Below, one piece after another: positions 35,972 to 44,890 of a stretch of DNA of 64,000 bases; the stretch's first letter is position 1, and the number at the start of each line of letters is the position of its first letter. A program made the position numbers and the translations under genes. Source of the DNA: Streptomyces puniciscabiei (lineage in GTDB: Bacteria; Actinomycetota; Actinomycetes; Streptomycetales; Streptomycetaceae); assembly GCF_006715785.1 (NCBI RefSeq), contig NZ_VFNX01000001.1, positions 992,001 to 1,056,000 on the forward strand, in the 5' to 3' direction. Under the pieces are notes generated by a model. That model saw only the letters and a program-made list of their open reading frames with translations, did not search any database and was not told where the DNA came from.

Positions 35972-38526
35972 AGAGTCGTCTGCCTTTCTGGTTCTGCGAG
36001 GCCCCGGCCCGCTTCGCGGGACTCGGGACGCGATCCTGCCGCGCGGAGGCTGAGCACCATGGTGAGTCCGCCGCCCGGCGTGTCCTCGGCGTTGAGGGTC
36101 CCGCCCATGGCCTCCGCGAAGCCCCGGGCGACGGCGAGGCCGAGCCCGACCCCGGCGCCGCGCGGGGCGTCGCCGTACCGCTGGAAGGGTTCGAAGATGC
36201 GGTCCTTGGCCTCGTCCGGCACGCCCGGCCCGCGGTCCACCACCCGCACCTCGACCCGGTCGGCCATGGCGCTCGCGGACACCAGCACCGGCCGCCCGCG
36301 CGGGCTGTACTTGACGGCGTTCTCCACCAGGTTGGCCACCGACCGCTCCAGCAGCCCGGGGTCGACCTCGACCATGGGCAGCGACTCCGGCACGTCCAGC
36401 TCGACGCTGTCCTCGGGTACGCCGACCAGGGCCATCGGTACGACCTCGTCCACGTCGATCTCGCGGATCAGCGGGGTGACCGTACCGGTCTGCAGACGGG
36501 ACATGTCGAGGAGGTTGCCGACGAGGTGGTCCAGCCGGTCGGCACCCTCCTCGATGCCCTGCAGCAGCTCCGTCCGGTCCTCCTCGGACCAGTCCACGTC
36601 GTCGGAGCGCAGACTCGACACCGCCGCCTTGATGCCGGCCAGGGGCGTCCGCAGGTCGTGGCTGACGGCGGCGAGCAGCGCGGTACGGATCCGGTTGCCC
36701 TCGGCGAGCGCCCGGGCCCGGTCGGCCTGCTCCTGCAGCCGCCGGCGGTCCAGCGCGACGGCGGCCTGCGCGGCGAAGGCGGCGAGCACCCGGCGGTCCT
36801 CGGCGGGCAGCACCCGGCCGGTGAGCGCGAGCGCCATGTGGTCGCCCACCGGCATGTCGACGTCGGCGTCCTCGGGCCGCTGCAGCGGGCGCCCGAATCC
36901 GGCGCGCCCGGCACAGGTCCACGGCTCGACGTCGCTCGCCCGCTCCAGCAGCGCGGCCGACTCCATCGCGAAGGTCTCCCGCACCCGCTCCAGCAGTTCC
37001 TCCAGGCTGGTCTCGCCGCGCAGCACGTTCCCGGCGAGGAAGGAGAGTATCTCCGACTCGGCGCGCAGCCGGGCGGCCTGATGGGTGCGCCGGGCGGCGA
37101 CGTCCACCACCGAGGCGACCGACACGCCGACCCCGAAGAAGATCGCGATGGCGACGATGTTCTTGGGGTCGGCGATGGTCAGCCGGTGCAGGGGCGGGGT
37201 GTAGAAGTAGTTCAGCAGCAGCGAGCCGAAGGCCGCCGAGGCCAGCGCGGGCAGCAGGCCGCCGAGCAGTGCCGCCGCGACGGTGACGGCGAGGAACAGC
37301 AGCATGTCGTTGGCGAGGCCGAGACTGGCGGTGTCGAGCAGTACCGCGAGGACCGCGGGGCCCACCAGGCCCACCGCCCAGCCCCAGATGATCCGGGCCC
37401 GCCCGAGCCGTCCGCCGCGGGCCACGGGAAGTCCACGGCCCTTGGCGACCTCCTCGTGGGTGACGATGTGGACGTCGAGGTCGGGCCCGGATTCCCGGGC
37501 GACCGTCGCGCCGACGCCGGGCCCGAAGACGTACTGCCAGGCCTTGCGGCGCGAGGATCCCAGCACGATCTGGGTGGCGTTCACGCCCCGCGCGAAGTCC
37601 AGCAGGGCGGCTGGTATGTCGTCGCCGACCACGTGGTGGAACGTGCCGCCCAGGTCCTCGACGAGCGTGCGCTGGACGGCCAGCTCCTTCGGGGAGGCGG
37701 AGGTCAGCCCGTCGCTGCGCGCTATGTACACGGCGAGCACCTCGCCGCCGGCGCCCTTTTCCGCGAGCCGCGCGGCCCGCCGGATCAGGGTGCGTCCCTC
37801 GGGGCCGCCGGTCAGCCCGACCACGATGCGCTCCCGCGAGCCCCAGATCTTGGAGACCCGGTGCTCGCTGCGGTAGGCGTTCAGATACTCGTCGACCCGG
37901 TCGGCCACCCACAGCAGCGCCAGCTCGCGCAGGGCGGTCAGGTTCCCGGGGCGGAAGTAGTTGGACAGGGCCGCGTCGACCTTGTCCGGCTGGTAGATGT
38001 TGCCGTGCGCCATCCGCCGGCGCAGGGCCTCCGGGGACATGTCGACCAGCTCGATCTGGTCGGCCCGCCGTACCACCTCGTCCGGCACGGTCTCCCGCTG
38101 GCGCACTCCCGTGATCGACTCCACGACGTCGCCGAGTGACTCCAGGTGCTGGATGTTGACGGTCGAGACGACGTCGATGCCCGCGGTGAGCAGTTCCTCC
38201 ACGTCCTGCCAGCGCTTGGCGTTGCGGGAGCCGGGGATGTTGGTGTGGGCGAGCTCGTCCACCAGGGCGACGGCCGGCGCCCGGCGCAGCACGGCGTCGA
38301 CGTCCATCTCGCCGAAGGTGGCACCCCGGTACTCCAGCCGCTTGCGCGGCACCTGCTCCAGGCCGTGCAGCAGCACCTCGGTGCGCGGCCGGTCGTAGTG
38401 CTCGACGAAGCCCACGACACAGTCGGTGCCCCGTTCCACGCGGCGGTGCGCCTCGGAGAGCATGGCGTAGGTCTTGCCCACGCCCGGTGCCGCACCGAGG
38501 TAGATCCGAAGCTTGCCGCGTGCCAT
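35968..38526 (-). CDS. kdpD: KdpD K+/turgor sensor histidine kinase
   Basis: An 852-aa sensor. N-terminal KdpD domain with Walker A GAAPGVGKT (residues 11-19) and DELAHTN, then a USP-like domain (~250-370). Four close-packed helices (~400-500), a GAF-like region, and the kinase core follow: His in VSHDLRTPLAG, N-box VENAVKYSPRG, G-boxes DRGPGVP and GVGLGLAVARG. ATG 38526 gives the family start MARGKLRIYLG. Couples to kdpE by ATGA. Placement two kilobases from KimA/CeoBC makes this a K+ homeostasis block. Confidence 0.95.
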   Translation of the reverse strand: MARGKLRIYLGAAPGVGKTYAMLSEAHRRVERGTDCVVGFVEHYDRPRTEVLLHGLEQVPRKRLEYRGATFGEMDVDAVLRRAPAVALVDELAHTNIPGSRNAKRWQDVEELLTAGIDVVSTVNIQHLESLGDVVESITGVRQRETVPDEVVRRADQIELVDMSPEALRRRMAHGNIYQPDKVDAALSNYFRPGNLTALRELALLWVADRVDEYLNAYRSEHRVSKIWGSRERIVVGLTGGPEGRTLIRRAARLAEKGAGGEVLAVYIARSDGLTSASPKELAVQRTLVEDLGGTFHHVVGDDIPAALLDFARGVNATQIVLGSSRRKAWQYVFGPGVGATVARESGPDLDVHIVTHEEVAKGRGLPVARGGRLGRARIIWGWAVGLVGPAVLAVLLDTASLGLANDMLLFLAVTVAAALLGGLLPALASAAFGSLLLNYFYTPPLHRLTIADPKNIVAIAIFFGVGVSVASVVDVAARRTHQAARLRAESEILSFLAGNVLRGETSLEELLERVRETFAMESAALLERASDVEPWTCAGRAGFGRPLQRPEDADVDMPVGDHMALALTGRVLPAEDRRVLAAFAAQAAVALDRRRLQEQADRARALAEGNRIRTALLAAVSHDLRTPLAGIKAAVSSLRSDDVDWSEEDRTELLQGIEEGADRLDHLVGNLLDMSRLQTGTVTPLIREIDVDEVVPMALVGVPEDSVELDVPESLPMVEVDPGLLERSVANLVENAVKYSPRGRPVLVSASAMADRVEVRVVDRGPGVPDEAKDRIFEPFQRYGDAPRGAGVGLGLAVARGFAEAMGGTLNAEDTPGGGLTMVLSLRAAGSRPESREAGRGLAEPERQTTL

Positions 38527-38640
38527 GGCTCCATTCTCTTCCCGTGACTGCTGCCTACGCAGCGTCGACCTTACGGCCAACAATCACGACAAAAGACCCG
38601 GGGAGCCGAGCGACGGCCATCTTTGACACAACCCTGATGG

Positions 38641-38700
38641 CGCGCCCCGCAGGGGCGCGGGGAACTGCGCGAGCAACCACAAGGAACCCGCACCCGGCAA
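38641..38700. repeat. Dispersed Streptomyces intergenic repeat
   Basis: Starts with hairpin GCGCCCC-GCA-GGGGCGC (38642-38658) and continues GGGGAACTGCGCGAGCAACC. From memory, very similar hairpin-plus-GGGGAACTGCGCGA units occur many times in Streptomyces genomes between genes. It lies in the kdpD upstream region, past the end of DUF3710. Confidence 0.6.
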
Positions 38701-38733
38701 CGGAGAACTCCCCCACGGCGCGACCCCGCGAAA

Positions 38734-38764
38734 ACGGGCCGCACCCCTCAAAGGCACGGCCCGT
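38734..38764 (-). terminator. Terminator of the paaI-dut-DUF3710 operon
   Basis: ACGGGCCG (38734-38741) pairs with CGGCCCGT (38757-38764), 15-base loop, starting 18 bases after the DUF3710 stop. Confidence 0.7.
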
Positions 38765-38782
38765 GCAACCCTGCTGAAGCCG

Positions 38783-39547
38783 TCAGCGGACTTCCGTGAT
38801 CTCCGGCCCCCGCTGCAGCTGCCCCATCCCGCCGGAGAAGCGGGAGGACTCCTCCTGCTGGATCCCCTCGGGGACCATCTGCGCGTCGTTCGGCAGCTTC
38901 AGGACGATCGGGTCGCGAGGCGCCATCGGGCCCTCACCGCGCACCACGACCGTGTCGCGGAAGATCTGCTCCAGCAGCCCGGCGGCCTGCGGCTGCACCG
39001 CGCCCTGCCCGGAGATCACACCGCGCAGGAACCACCGCGGGCCGTCCACGCCCACGAACCGCACCACCTGGAAACCACCCGTGCCGTCCGGCAGCTGCAC
39101 CGGCACCTGGGCGCGCAGTTCCCACCCGAGCGGGCCCTCGACCTCGTCGACGATGCCACCCTGCTGGGTGATGCCGGACGCGATCTCCTCGCGGACCTCG
39201 CCCCAGATGCCCTCGCGCTTGGGCGCGGCGAAGGCCTGGAGCTGGATGGCGCTGTCGCGCAGCACGACGGTGGCGGCGACGATCGCGTCACCGGCGACCT
39301 CGACCCTGAGCTCCATGCCGTCGACGCCCGGTACGAACAGTCCGCCGAGGTCGACACGGCCCTCGGCGGGGTCCCGTACCTCGCTGCTGTCCCAGGGCCC
39401 GTCGGGCCGGGGCCCGGGCTCCAGCCGGACGCGCTCGCGCTCGGCCTCCTCTTCCTCGTCCGCCTCGGTGTCGACGCTGTCGACGACCTGCTCGGCCTCG
39501 CCGGCCGCGTCCCCGGCGGCACCCTTCTTCTTGCGACGTCCGAACAC
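38783..39547 (-). CDS. DUF3710 protein
   Basis: A 254-aa soluble protein: basic FGRRKKKG start, acidic coil (VDTEADEEEEAERERVRL), then the DUF3710 domain (~60-230: LFVPGVDGMELRVEV, GWELRAQVPVQLPDGTG, RFVGVDGPRWFLRGVISG). Function unknown, always next to dut in actinobacteria. GTG 39547 has GAAGGA upstream and lies one base after the dut stop, so it is translationally linked. Confidence 0.9.
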   Translation of the reverse strand: MFGRRKKKGAAGDAAGEAEQVVDSVDTEADEEEEAERERVRLEPGPRPDGPWDSSEVRDPAEGRVDLGGLFVPGVDGMELRVEVAGDAIVAATVVLRDSAIQLQAFAAPKREGIWGEVREEIASGITQQGGIVDEVEGPLGWELRAQVPVQLPDGTGGFQVVRFVGVDGPRWFLRGVISGQGAVQPQAAGLLEQIFRDTVVVRGEGPMAPRDPIVLKLPNDAQMVPEGIQQEESSRFSGGMGQLQRGPEITEVR

Positions 39548-39548
39548 G

Positions 39549-40100
39549 TCACTGTCCTTCCCGGTCGGATACGACCGAAGCGTATCGATTCCCACCCGTC
39601 GGACCGCCCTCGGCGGCCTGACCGCTTGTGCCGCTCTCGTCGCCCACCGCGGCATGGCCACCGGTGGACCCGAAGCCCCCTTCGGCCCGCGTCGAATCGG
39701 GAAGCTCCGCCACCTCCTGGAAGCGGACCCTCTCGACCTGCTGGACGACCAGTTGGGCAATCCGGTCGAAGCGCTCGAACCGCACGGACTCGCGCGGGTC
39801 GAGATTCACCACGATCACCTTGATCTCTCCACGGTACCCGGCATCAACCGTCCCCGGGGCATTCACGAGGGCGACACCGCAGCGCGCGGCGAGACCGGAG
39901 CGTGGGTGCACGAAGGCCGCGTACCCCTCGGGCAGGGCGATCGACACCCCCGTGGGGAGCACCGCGCGCTCCCCGGGCGCCAGTTCGCACGGCTCGGTGG
40001 TGCGCAGATCGGCTCCGGCGTCCCCCGGATGCTCGTACGCCGGAAGCGGTACGTCGGGGTCGACACGCCGGAGCAGCACGTTCAGGTGGCCGCGGCTCAC
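39549..40100 (-). CDS. dut: Deoxyuridine triphosphatase
   Basis: A 183-aa dUTPase splitting dUTP to dUMP, limiting uracil in DNA and feeding dTMP synthesis. Conserved motifs: GDAGADL (1), HPRSGLA (2), NAPGTVDAGYRGEI (3), RFDRIAQLV (4), and C-terminal GFGSTG (5). It has a ~25-residue extension beyond motif 5. GTG 40100 overlaps the upstream thioesterase stop (GTGA). Confidence 0.96.
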   Translation of the reverse strand: MSRGHLNVLLRRVDPDVPLPAYEHPGDAGADLRTTEPCELAPGERAVLPTGVSIALPEGYAAFVHPRSGLAARCGVALVNAPGTVDAGYRGEIKVIVVNLDPRESVRFERFDRIAQLVVQQVERVRFQEVAELPDSTRAEGGFGSTGGHAAVGDESGTSGQAAEGGPTGGNRYASVVSDREGQ

Positions 40101-40681
40101 GGGTTCACCTCGAAGGCGCGGGCGCGCCGGATCTGGTCCGGATCGCTCATGGCGGCCTGGATCTCCTCCTTGCGGCCGTGGTCGATGAAGTGGTCGACCT
40201 TGACCTCGATGAAGAGGGCGTCGGCGCGCACCGCGAGGGGGCCGTCGGGGCCGCCGATGCGTCCGGTGGCGGTGGAGTAGATCTTCCGGCCGGCGACGGC
40301 GGTGACCTCCGCCTCCAGGTACAGCGTGGTGTCGACGGGCACGGGCCGCACGAAGTCGGTCTCCAGCCGGCCGGTGACGGCGATGGTCCGCAGCAGCCAG
40401 TTCAGCGAGCCGAGGGTCTCGTCGAGGGCCGTGGCCAGCACTCCGCCGTGCGCGAGGCCGGGGGCGCCCTGGTGGGCGGGCTGGACGGTGAACTCGGCGG
40501 TCAGCGAGACGCCCTCGCCGGCCCGGGCCTCCAGGTGCAGTCCGTGCGGCTGCCCGGGACCACAGCCGAAACAGTGTCCGTAGTGGGCGCCGAGGAGTTC
40601 TCCGGGCGCGGGCGCGTCGGGGTGCCGTACCGGTTTCACCGCGTCGGCGGGAGGCTGAAGGCTTACGGAACTACCACTCAC
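40097..40681 (-). CDS. PaaI/YbgC-type hotdog thioesterase
   Basis: A 194-aa single-hotdog acyl-CoA thioesterase: CFGCGPGQPHGLHL, then AHQGAPGLAHGGVLATALDE with the active-site HGG...DE region, and VTGRLETDFVRPVP. The frame is open to 40756, but that would run into the divergent DUF3093 gene. GTG 40681, starting the VSGSSVSLQPP segment, is preferred. Overlaps dut by four bases. Confidence 0.82.
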   Translation of the reverse strand: MSGSSVSLQPPADAVKPVRHPDAPAPGELLGAHYGHCFGCGPGQPHGLHLEARAGEGVSLTAEFTVQPAHQGAPGLAHGGVLATALDETLGSLNWLLRTIAVTGRLETDFVRPVPVDTTLYLEAEVTAVAGRKIYSTATGRIGGPDGPLAVRADALFIEVKVDHFIDHGRKEEIQAAMSDPDQIRRARAFEVNP

Positions 40682-40739
40682 AGCCGCAGACCTTACCCGC
40701 GCATCAGCGCTCTTCGGATCCCGTGCCAAGCTTGGCTTC

Positions 40740-41204
40740 ATGCAGCTCTCCGCCACCCCCTACGAAGAACGCCTCACCGCCCCCCGCTCGTGGTGGCTGA
40801 TCAGCTTCCTGGTGGGGGTCTCCTTCGCCCTGATCCTGCTTCCGTTCGGCACCCTGCCGCTGCTCGGCGGCCTGGTCGGCGGTACGGCAGCGGCGGCGGT
40901 GGTCGCCAGCGCGTACGGTTCCCCGCGCATCCGGGTCGTGGGCGACTCGCTGATCGCGGGCGAGGCGAAGATCCCGGTGTCGGCGCTGGGCGATTCCGAG
41001 GTGCTGGACGCGGAGGAGGCCCGCGCCTGGCGGACGTACAAGGCCGACACCCGCGCCTTCCTGCTGCTGCGCGCCTACATCCCCACGGCGCTGCGGGTGG
41101 AGGTCACCGACCCCGGGGACCCGACGCCGTACCTGTATCTGTCGACGCGGGAGCCGGAGCGGCTGGCGGCGGCGATCGAGGCCGCGCGCAAGGCGCACGC
41201 CTAG
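40740..41204 (+). CDS. DUF3093 membrane protein
   Basis: A 154-aa protein with two close hydrophobic helices near the N-terminus (WWLISFLVGVSFALILL, LLGGLVGGTAAAAVVASAY) and a cytoplasmic domain ending YLYLSTREPERLAAAIEAAR. Matches DUF3093, conserved opposite dut in actinobacteria. Function unknown. Divergent from the thioesterase with a 58-base shared promoter gap. Confidence 0.9.
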   Translation: MQLSATPYEERLTAPRSWWLISFLVGVSFALILLPFGTLPLLGGLVGGTAAAAVVASAYGSPRIRVVGDSLIAGEAKIPVSALGDSEVLDAEEARAWRTYKADTRAFLLLRAYIPTALRVEVTDPGDPTPYLYLSTREPERLAAAIEAARKAHA

Positions 41205-41238
41205 ATCGACGACAGGGCCTAGACCGGCCGGGGCGCGT

Positions 41239-42150
41239 CTAGAGCTCTTCGGGCAGGTCGCGCAGGTTCAGGGGCTCAGCCGGTTCCTCCAGCGGCGGGA
41301 GCTCCTCCAGTTCCTCCCAGGGCACCTGGATCCCGCGCAGGTCAGCACGGATACGCGCGGCGAGTCTCCTGGTGTCCCTGCGGTTCATGACCGCCCCGAC
41401 CGCGGCGCCCACCATGAACGGCATGAGGTTGGGCAGGTCCCGGACCATGCGCTTCATGATCTGCTGGCGCAGCCGGCGTTTCATCTGGCCGCCGAGGGCG
41501 GTGTCGTACGTCGACGGCTTCATCACGTCGATGCCGCGCTCCCCCGACCAGGAGGACAGATACGCGGTGCTGCGGGTCTTGAGGTTCCCGGGCGGCCGTA
41601 CGCCGTAGACCTCGTGCAGTTCGGCGATGAGCTTCAGCTCGATCGCGGCGACCCCGGTGATCTCCGCGGCCAGTTCGGTCGGCATCGCGGGCGGCACCGG
41701 CAGCATCGCCGCCGCTCCGATCCCGGCTCCGACCGTCGAGGTGCCGGCCGCCGCGCCCGCCACCAGCTTGTCGGCGAGCTCTTCGGGCCCGAGGCCCGGG
41801 AACTGCCGGCGCAGGGTCGCGAGGTCGCGTACGGGGACACGCGGGGCGATCTCGATGATCCGGTCCGCGAGGTAGGCCAGGCCCGCGCGGGCGCGGCTGC
41901 CGCCTTTGCGGACGCCTTCCCGGGCCATGTCCCTGGCCTTCCCACGCACCACCGCGACCCGCCGCGCGACCGGCACGGGCTGCCGCACCGGCGCCGGGTG
42001 GTCGCCCCGGTCGGCCGCCGGTTCGAGCGGGGCCACCACTCCGGGTGTACCCCGCTCGTCGTCACGCGCGCCGTGCGGGCCGTCGGACGGCCCTTCGTCC
42101 GCTTTCCCCTGGGAGAAGCGGCGCTTCCGTGGAGGGGTCGAGCCAGACAC
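41239..42150 (-). CDS. Conserved hypothetical protein (EcsC-like region)
   Basis: A 303-aa protein. The N-terminal ~60 residues are disordered, charged and Pro-rich. An alpha-helical core (~75-265) contains two glycine/alanine stretches, STVGAGIGAAAMLPVPPAMP and LMPFMVGAAVGAVMNRRDTR, that could be membrane-associated. The layout loosely recalls EcsC-family proteins, but no decisive motif is seen. It ends 13 bases upstream of the DUF4193 stop, transcribed in the same direction. Confidence 0.75.
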   Translation of the reverse strand: MSGSTPPRKRRFSQGKADEGPSDGPHGARDDERGTPGVVAPLEPAADRGDHPAPVRQPVPVARRVAVVRGKARDMAREGVRKGGSRARAGLAYLADRIIEIAPRVPVRDLATLRRQFPGLGPEELADKLVAGAAAGTSTVGAGIGAAAMLPVPPAMPTELAAEITGVAAIELKLIAELHEVYGVRPPGNLKTRSTAYLSSWSGERGIDVMKPSTYDTALGGQMKRRLRQQIMKRMVRDLPNLMPFMVGAAVGAVMNRRDTRRLAARIRADLRGIQVPWEELEELPPLEEPAEPLNLRDLPEEL

Positions 42151-42163
42151 GGCCGACCCGACC

Positions 42164-42460
42164 TCAGTCGCAGTCGCGGCAGATCGGCTGACCGTTCTTC
42201 TCCCGGGCCAGCTGGCTGCGGTGATGCACCAGGAAGCAGCTCATGCAGGTGAACTCGTCCTGCTGCTTCGGCAGCACCCGGACGGCCAGCTCCTCGTTCG
42301 AGAGGTCGGCGCCGGGCAGTTCGAGGCCCTCGGCGGCCTCGAACTCGTCGACGTCCACCGACGAGGTGGACTTGTCGTTCCGTCGGGCCTTCAGCTCTTC
42401 AAGGCTGTCCGAGTCGACGTCGTCGTCGGTCTTGCGTGGAGTGTCGTAATCGGTTGCCAT
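42164..42460 (-). CDS. DUF4193 zinc-ribbon protein
   Basis: A 98-aa acidic protein starting MATDYDTPRKTDDD, with a C-terminal zinc ribbon: CMSC and CRDC pairs 24 residues apart, and a histidine pair between. ATG 42460 has GAGGGGGAG upstream; the frame to 42502 is leader. DUF4193 proteins are universal in actinobacteria, of unknown function, often beside dut and suhB. Confidence 0.92.
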   Translation of the reverse strand: MATDYDTPRKTDDDVDSDSLEELKARRNDKSTSSVDVDEFEAAEGLELPGADLSNEELAVRVLPKQQDEFTCMSCFLVHHRSQLAREKNGQPICRDCD

Positions 42461-42767
42461 ATCGCTCTCCCCCTCTGGGTGTCTGCGGTGTCTCCAGCGC
42501 ACGTAACGCGTGAGAGGCCGGACTTGTGCCCGACCTGAGGCGGAGATTTTGCCTCACATCAAGGTCTGTTACTCAATCGACACCCAATCCGATCCCTCAA
42601 GAGTGATCGGCTTGGATGGCGGTGAGGACCGTACACGGTTCGAATGCCGCACCTCAAAGGCGCCTCACCGTGTACTTCCCGTGATCACGTGCCCTGAAAA
42701 CCAGGACTTTCCCGGCTTTCCGCCATGTTTCATGATCACGCAGAGTACATGGCTGAAAATCCGCCCA

Positions 42768-42781
42768 TGTGATCGATCACA
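42768..42781. promoter_or_regulatory. 14-bp palindrome upstream of DUF4193
   Basis: TGTGATCGATCACA is a perfect palindrome. Related CGTGATCACG (42680-42689) and ATGATCA (42732-42738) lie nearby in the AT-richer 42461-42854 spacer, which holds no gene. Spacing does not fit a CRP site (N4, not N6); GTGA/TCAC half-sites would suit a BldD-like regulator. Confidence 0.4.
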
Positions 42782-42854
42782 CAGGAGCAAGCTCATTCGG
42801 CGGCTGAAAAATTCCGCGTGAAGCGAACACCTCCCGCGTGTGTCGTCCCCGGGC

Positions 42855-42880
42855 CCGGGACGCCCGGTCGGGCGTCCCGG
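42855..42880 (-). terminator. Terminator of cutRS
   Basis: CCGGGACGCCCG (42855-42866) and its complement (42869-42880) form a long GC stem with minimal loop, eight bases after the cutS stop. Confidence 0.75.
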
Positions 42881-42887
42881 TCAGGGA

Positions 42888-44135
42888 TCACAGCGGCAGG
42901 GTGACCCGCATCACCAGGCCGCCGCCCTCGCGGGGCTGCGCCACGATGTGGCCGCCGTGCGCGCGGGCCACGGACCGGACGATGGACAGGCCGAGGCCCA
43001 CTCCCTTGTCGCTGCCCGTGCGCTCCGTACGGAGCCGTCTGAAGGGCTCGAAGAGGTTGTCGATCTCGTACGCCGGCACCACCGGCCCGGTGTTCGTGAC
43101 GGTCAGCACCGCCTGCCCGTGCTGGACCTCGGTATTCACCTCGACCCAGCCGTCCTCGGGAACGTTGTACCGGACCGCGTTCTGCACCAGGTTCAGTGCG
43201 ATCCGCTCCAGCAGCACGCCGTTGCCCTGCACGACCGCCGGCTTGCGCTCGCCGCGGATCTTCACGCCCTTGGCCTCGGCCTCGGCGTGCACCTGGTCGA
43301 TGGCCTGGGAGGCCACCTCGGCCAGGTCGACGGGCCCCCGCTCGACGATCTGGTTGTCGCTGCGGGCGAGCAGCAGCAGGCCCTCGACCAGCTGCTCGCT
43401 GCGCTCGTTGGTGGCCAGCAGGGTCTTGCCCAGCTGTTGCAGCTCCACCGGTGCGTTCGGGTCCGACAGATGCACCTCCAGCAGCGTTCTGTTGATCGCG
43501 AGCGGGGTGCGCAGCTCGTGGGAGGCGTTGCCGACGAAGCGCTGCTGGGCGGTGAAGGCCCGTTGCAGCCGCTCCAGCATGTCGTCGAAGGTGTCCGCCA
43601 GCTCCTTCAGCTCGTCGTCCGGGCCGTCCAGCTCGATGCGGCGGGACAGGTCCGAACCGGCCACCTGGCGGGCGGTGCGGGTGATCCGGCCGAGCGGGGA
43701 CAGCACGCGGCCGGCCATCGCGTAACCGAACGCGAACGCGATCACGGCGAGGCCCAGCAGGGCCAGCAGCGAGCGGCTGAGCAGGTTGTCCAGGGCCGCC
43801 TGGCGCTGGTGGTCCACGCACTGGGCGATCGCGTCGTTGAACTCCGACAGCGGCAGGCTGGTGGTGTTGATCGCGGGGCAGTTGTCGCTGGAGACCCGGA
43901 TCGACGTACCGCTGACGATCTTGAACAGCGGCTGGTTGCCGGTGCTGATCGCCTGGGCGGCCAGCAGGTAGATGATCGACAGCAGCAGGATGCCGGCGAT
44001 CAGGAACATGCCGCCGTACAGCAGCGTGAGCCTTATGCGGATGGTCGGGCGCAGCCACGGGAAGGGGGGCTGTGGCCTTCTGGGGTCCCAGGTGGGCTTC
44101 GGCGGCGCCTGGGGCGGCGCGGGGGTGGCGGCCAT
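42888..44135 (-). CDS. cutS: CutS sensor histidine kinase
   Basis: A 415-aa sensor. TM1 (~35-58), an extracytoplasmic loop of ~85 residues with two cysteines (NCPAINTT and AQCVDHQ), TM2 (~140-160), and HAMP (GRVLSPLGRITRTARQVAG). Kinase core: His in NASHELRTPLAINR, N-box LVQNAVRYNVPEDG, GVGLGLSIV. Two extracytoplasmic Cys fit a thiol/disulfide-sensing role proposed for CutS. It follows cutR by six bases. The name rests on remembered similarity to S. lividans/S. coelicolor CutS. Confidence 0.93.
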   Translation of the reverse strand: MAATPAPPQAPPKPTWDPRRPQPPFPWLRPTIRIRLTLLYGGMFLIAGILLLSIIYLLAAQAISTGNQPLFKIVSGTSIRVSSDNCPAINTTSLPLSEFNDAIAQCVDHQRQAALDNLLSRSLLALLGLAVIAFAFGYAMAGRVLSPLGRITRTARQVAGSDLSRRIELDGPDDELKELADTFDDMLERLQRAFTAQQRFVGNASHELRTPLAINRTLLEVHLSDPNAPVELQQLGKTLLATNERSEQLVEGLLLLARSDNQIVERGPVDLAEVASQAIDQVHAEAEAKGVKIRGERKPAVVQGNGVLLERIALNLVQNAVRYNVPEDGWVEVNTEVQHGQAVLTVTNTGPVVPAYEIDNLFEPFRRLRTERTGSDKGVGLGLSIVRSVARAHGGHIVAQPREGGGLVMRVTLPL

Positions 44136-44141
44136 GGCGGA

Positions 44142-44795
44142 TCAGATCCGGTAGCCGGAGCCGGGCACGGTGACGATCACCGGCGGCTCGCCCAGCTTGC
44201 GCCGCAGGGTCATCACCGTCACCCGCACGACGTTGGTGAACGGGTCGGTGTTCTCGTCCCAGGCCTTCTCCAGCAGCTGCTCGGCCGAGACCACCGCGCC
44301 CTCGCTGCGCATGAGCACCTCCAGCACCGCGAACTCCTTGGGTGCGAGCTGGATCTCCTTGCCGTCGCGGAAGACCTCGCGGCGGTTCGGGTCCAGCTTG
44401 ATGCCGGCGCGCTCCAGGACCGGCGGCAGGGGAACGCTCGTACGACGGCCGAGGGCGCGCACGCGCGCGATCAGCTCGCTGAACGCGAACGGCTTGGGCA
44501 GATAGTCGTCGGCGCCGATCTCCAGGCCCTCGACACGGTCGCTGACGTCACCGGACGCCGTGAGCATGAGCACGCGCGTGGGCATGCCCAGCTCGACGAT
44601 CTTGCGGCAGACGTCGTCCCCGTGCACCAGCGGGAGGTCGCGGTCGAGGACGACCACGTCGTAGTCGTTGACGCCGATGCGCTCCAGGGCGGCCGCACCG
44701 TCGTACACGACGTCGACGGCCATGGCCTCCCGGCGCAGTCCGGTGGCCACCGCATCGGCGAGCAGCTGCTCGTCCTCGACGACGAGTACGCGCAC
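44142..44795 (-). CDS. cutR: CutR response regulator
   Basis: A 217-aa OmpR-family regulator, the length known for S. lividans CutR. Receiver: EDE at the start, Asp in VVVLDRDLPLVHGDD, Lys in PKPFAFSELIAR. C-terminal winged helix with LAPKEFAVLEVLMR and final GSGYRI. GTG 44795 with AGGA upstream. Upstream direct repeats at 44891-44911 are candidate self-binding sites. Confidence 0.93.
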   Translation of the reverse strand: MRVLVVEDEQLLADAVATGLRREAMAVDVVYDGAAALERIGVNDYDVVVLDRDLPLVHGDDVCRKIVELGMPTRVLMLTASGDVSDRVEGLEIGADDYLPKPFAFSELIARVRALGRRTSVPLPPVLERAGIKLDPNRREVFRDGKEIQLAPKEFAVLEVLMRSEGAVVSAEQLLEKAWDENTDPFTNVVRVTVMTLRRKLGEPPVIVTVPGSGYRI

Positions 44796-44890
44796 GTCGC
44801 TTGTCCTTCCTCAAGGTCCACCCGCGTAGCGCGCCGTGGGCGCGTGCGGGCAGGGCTGTTCGTGGGGTGTGACCTCCATCCTGCCCTTTT

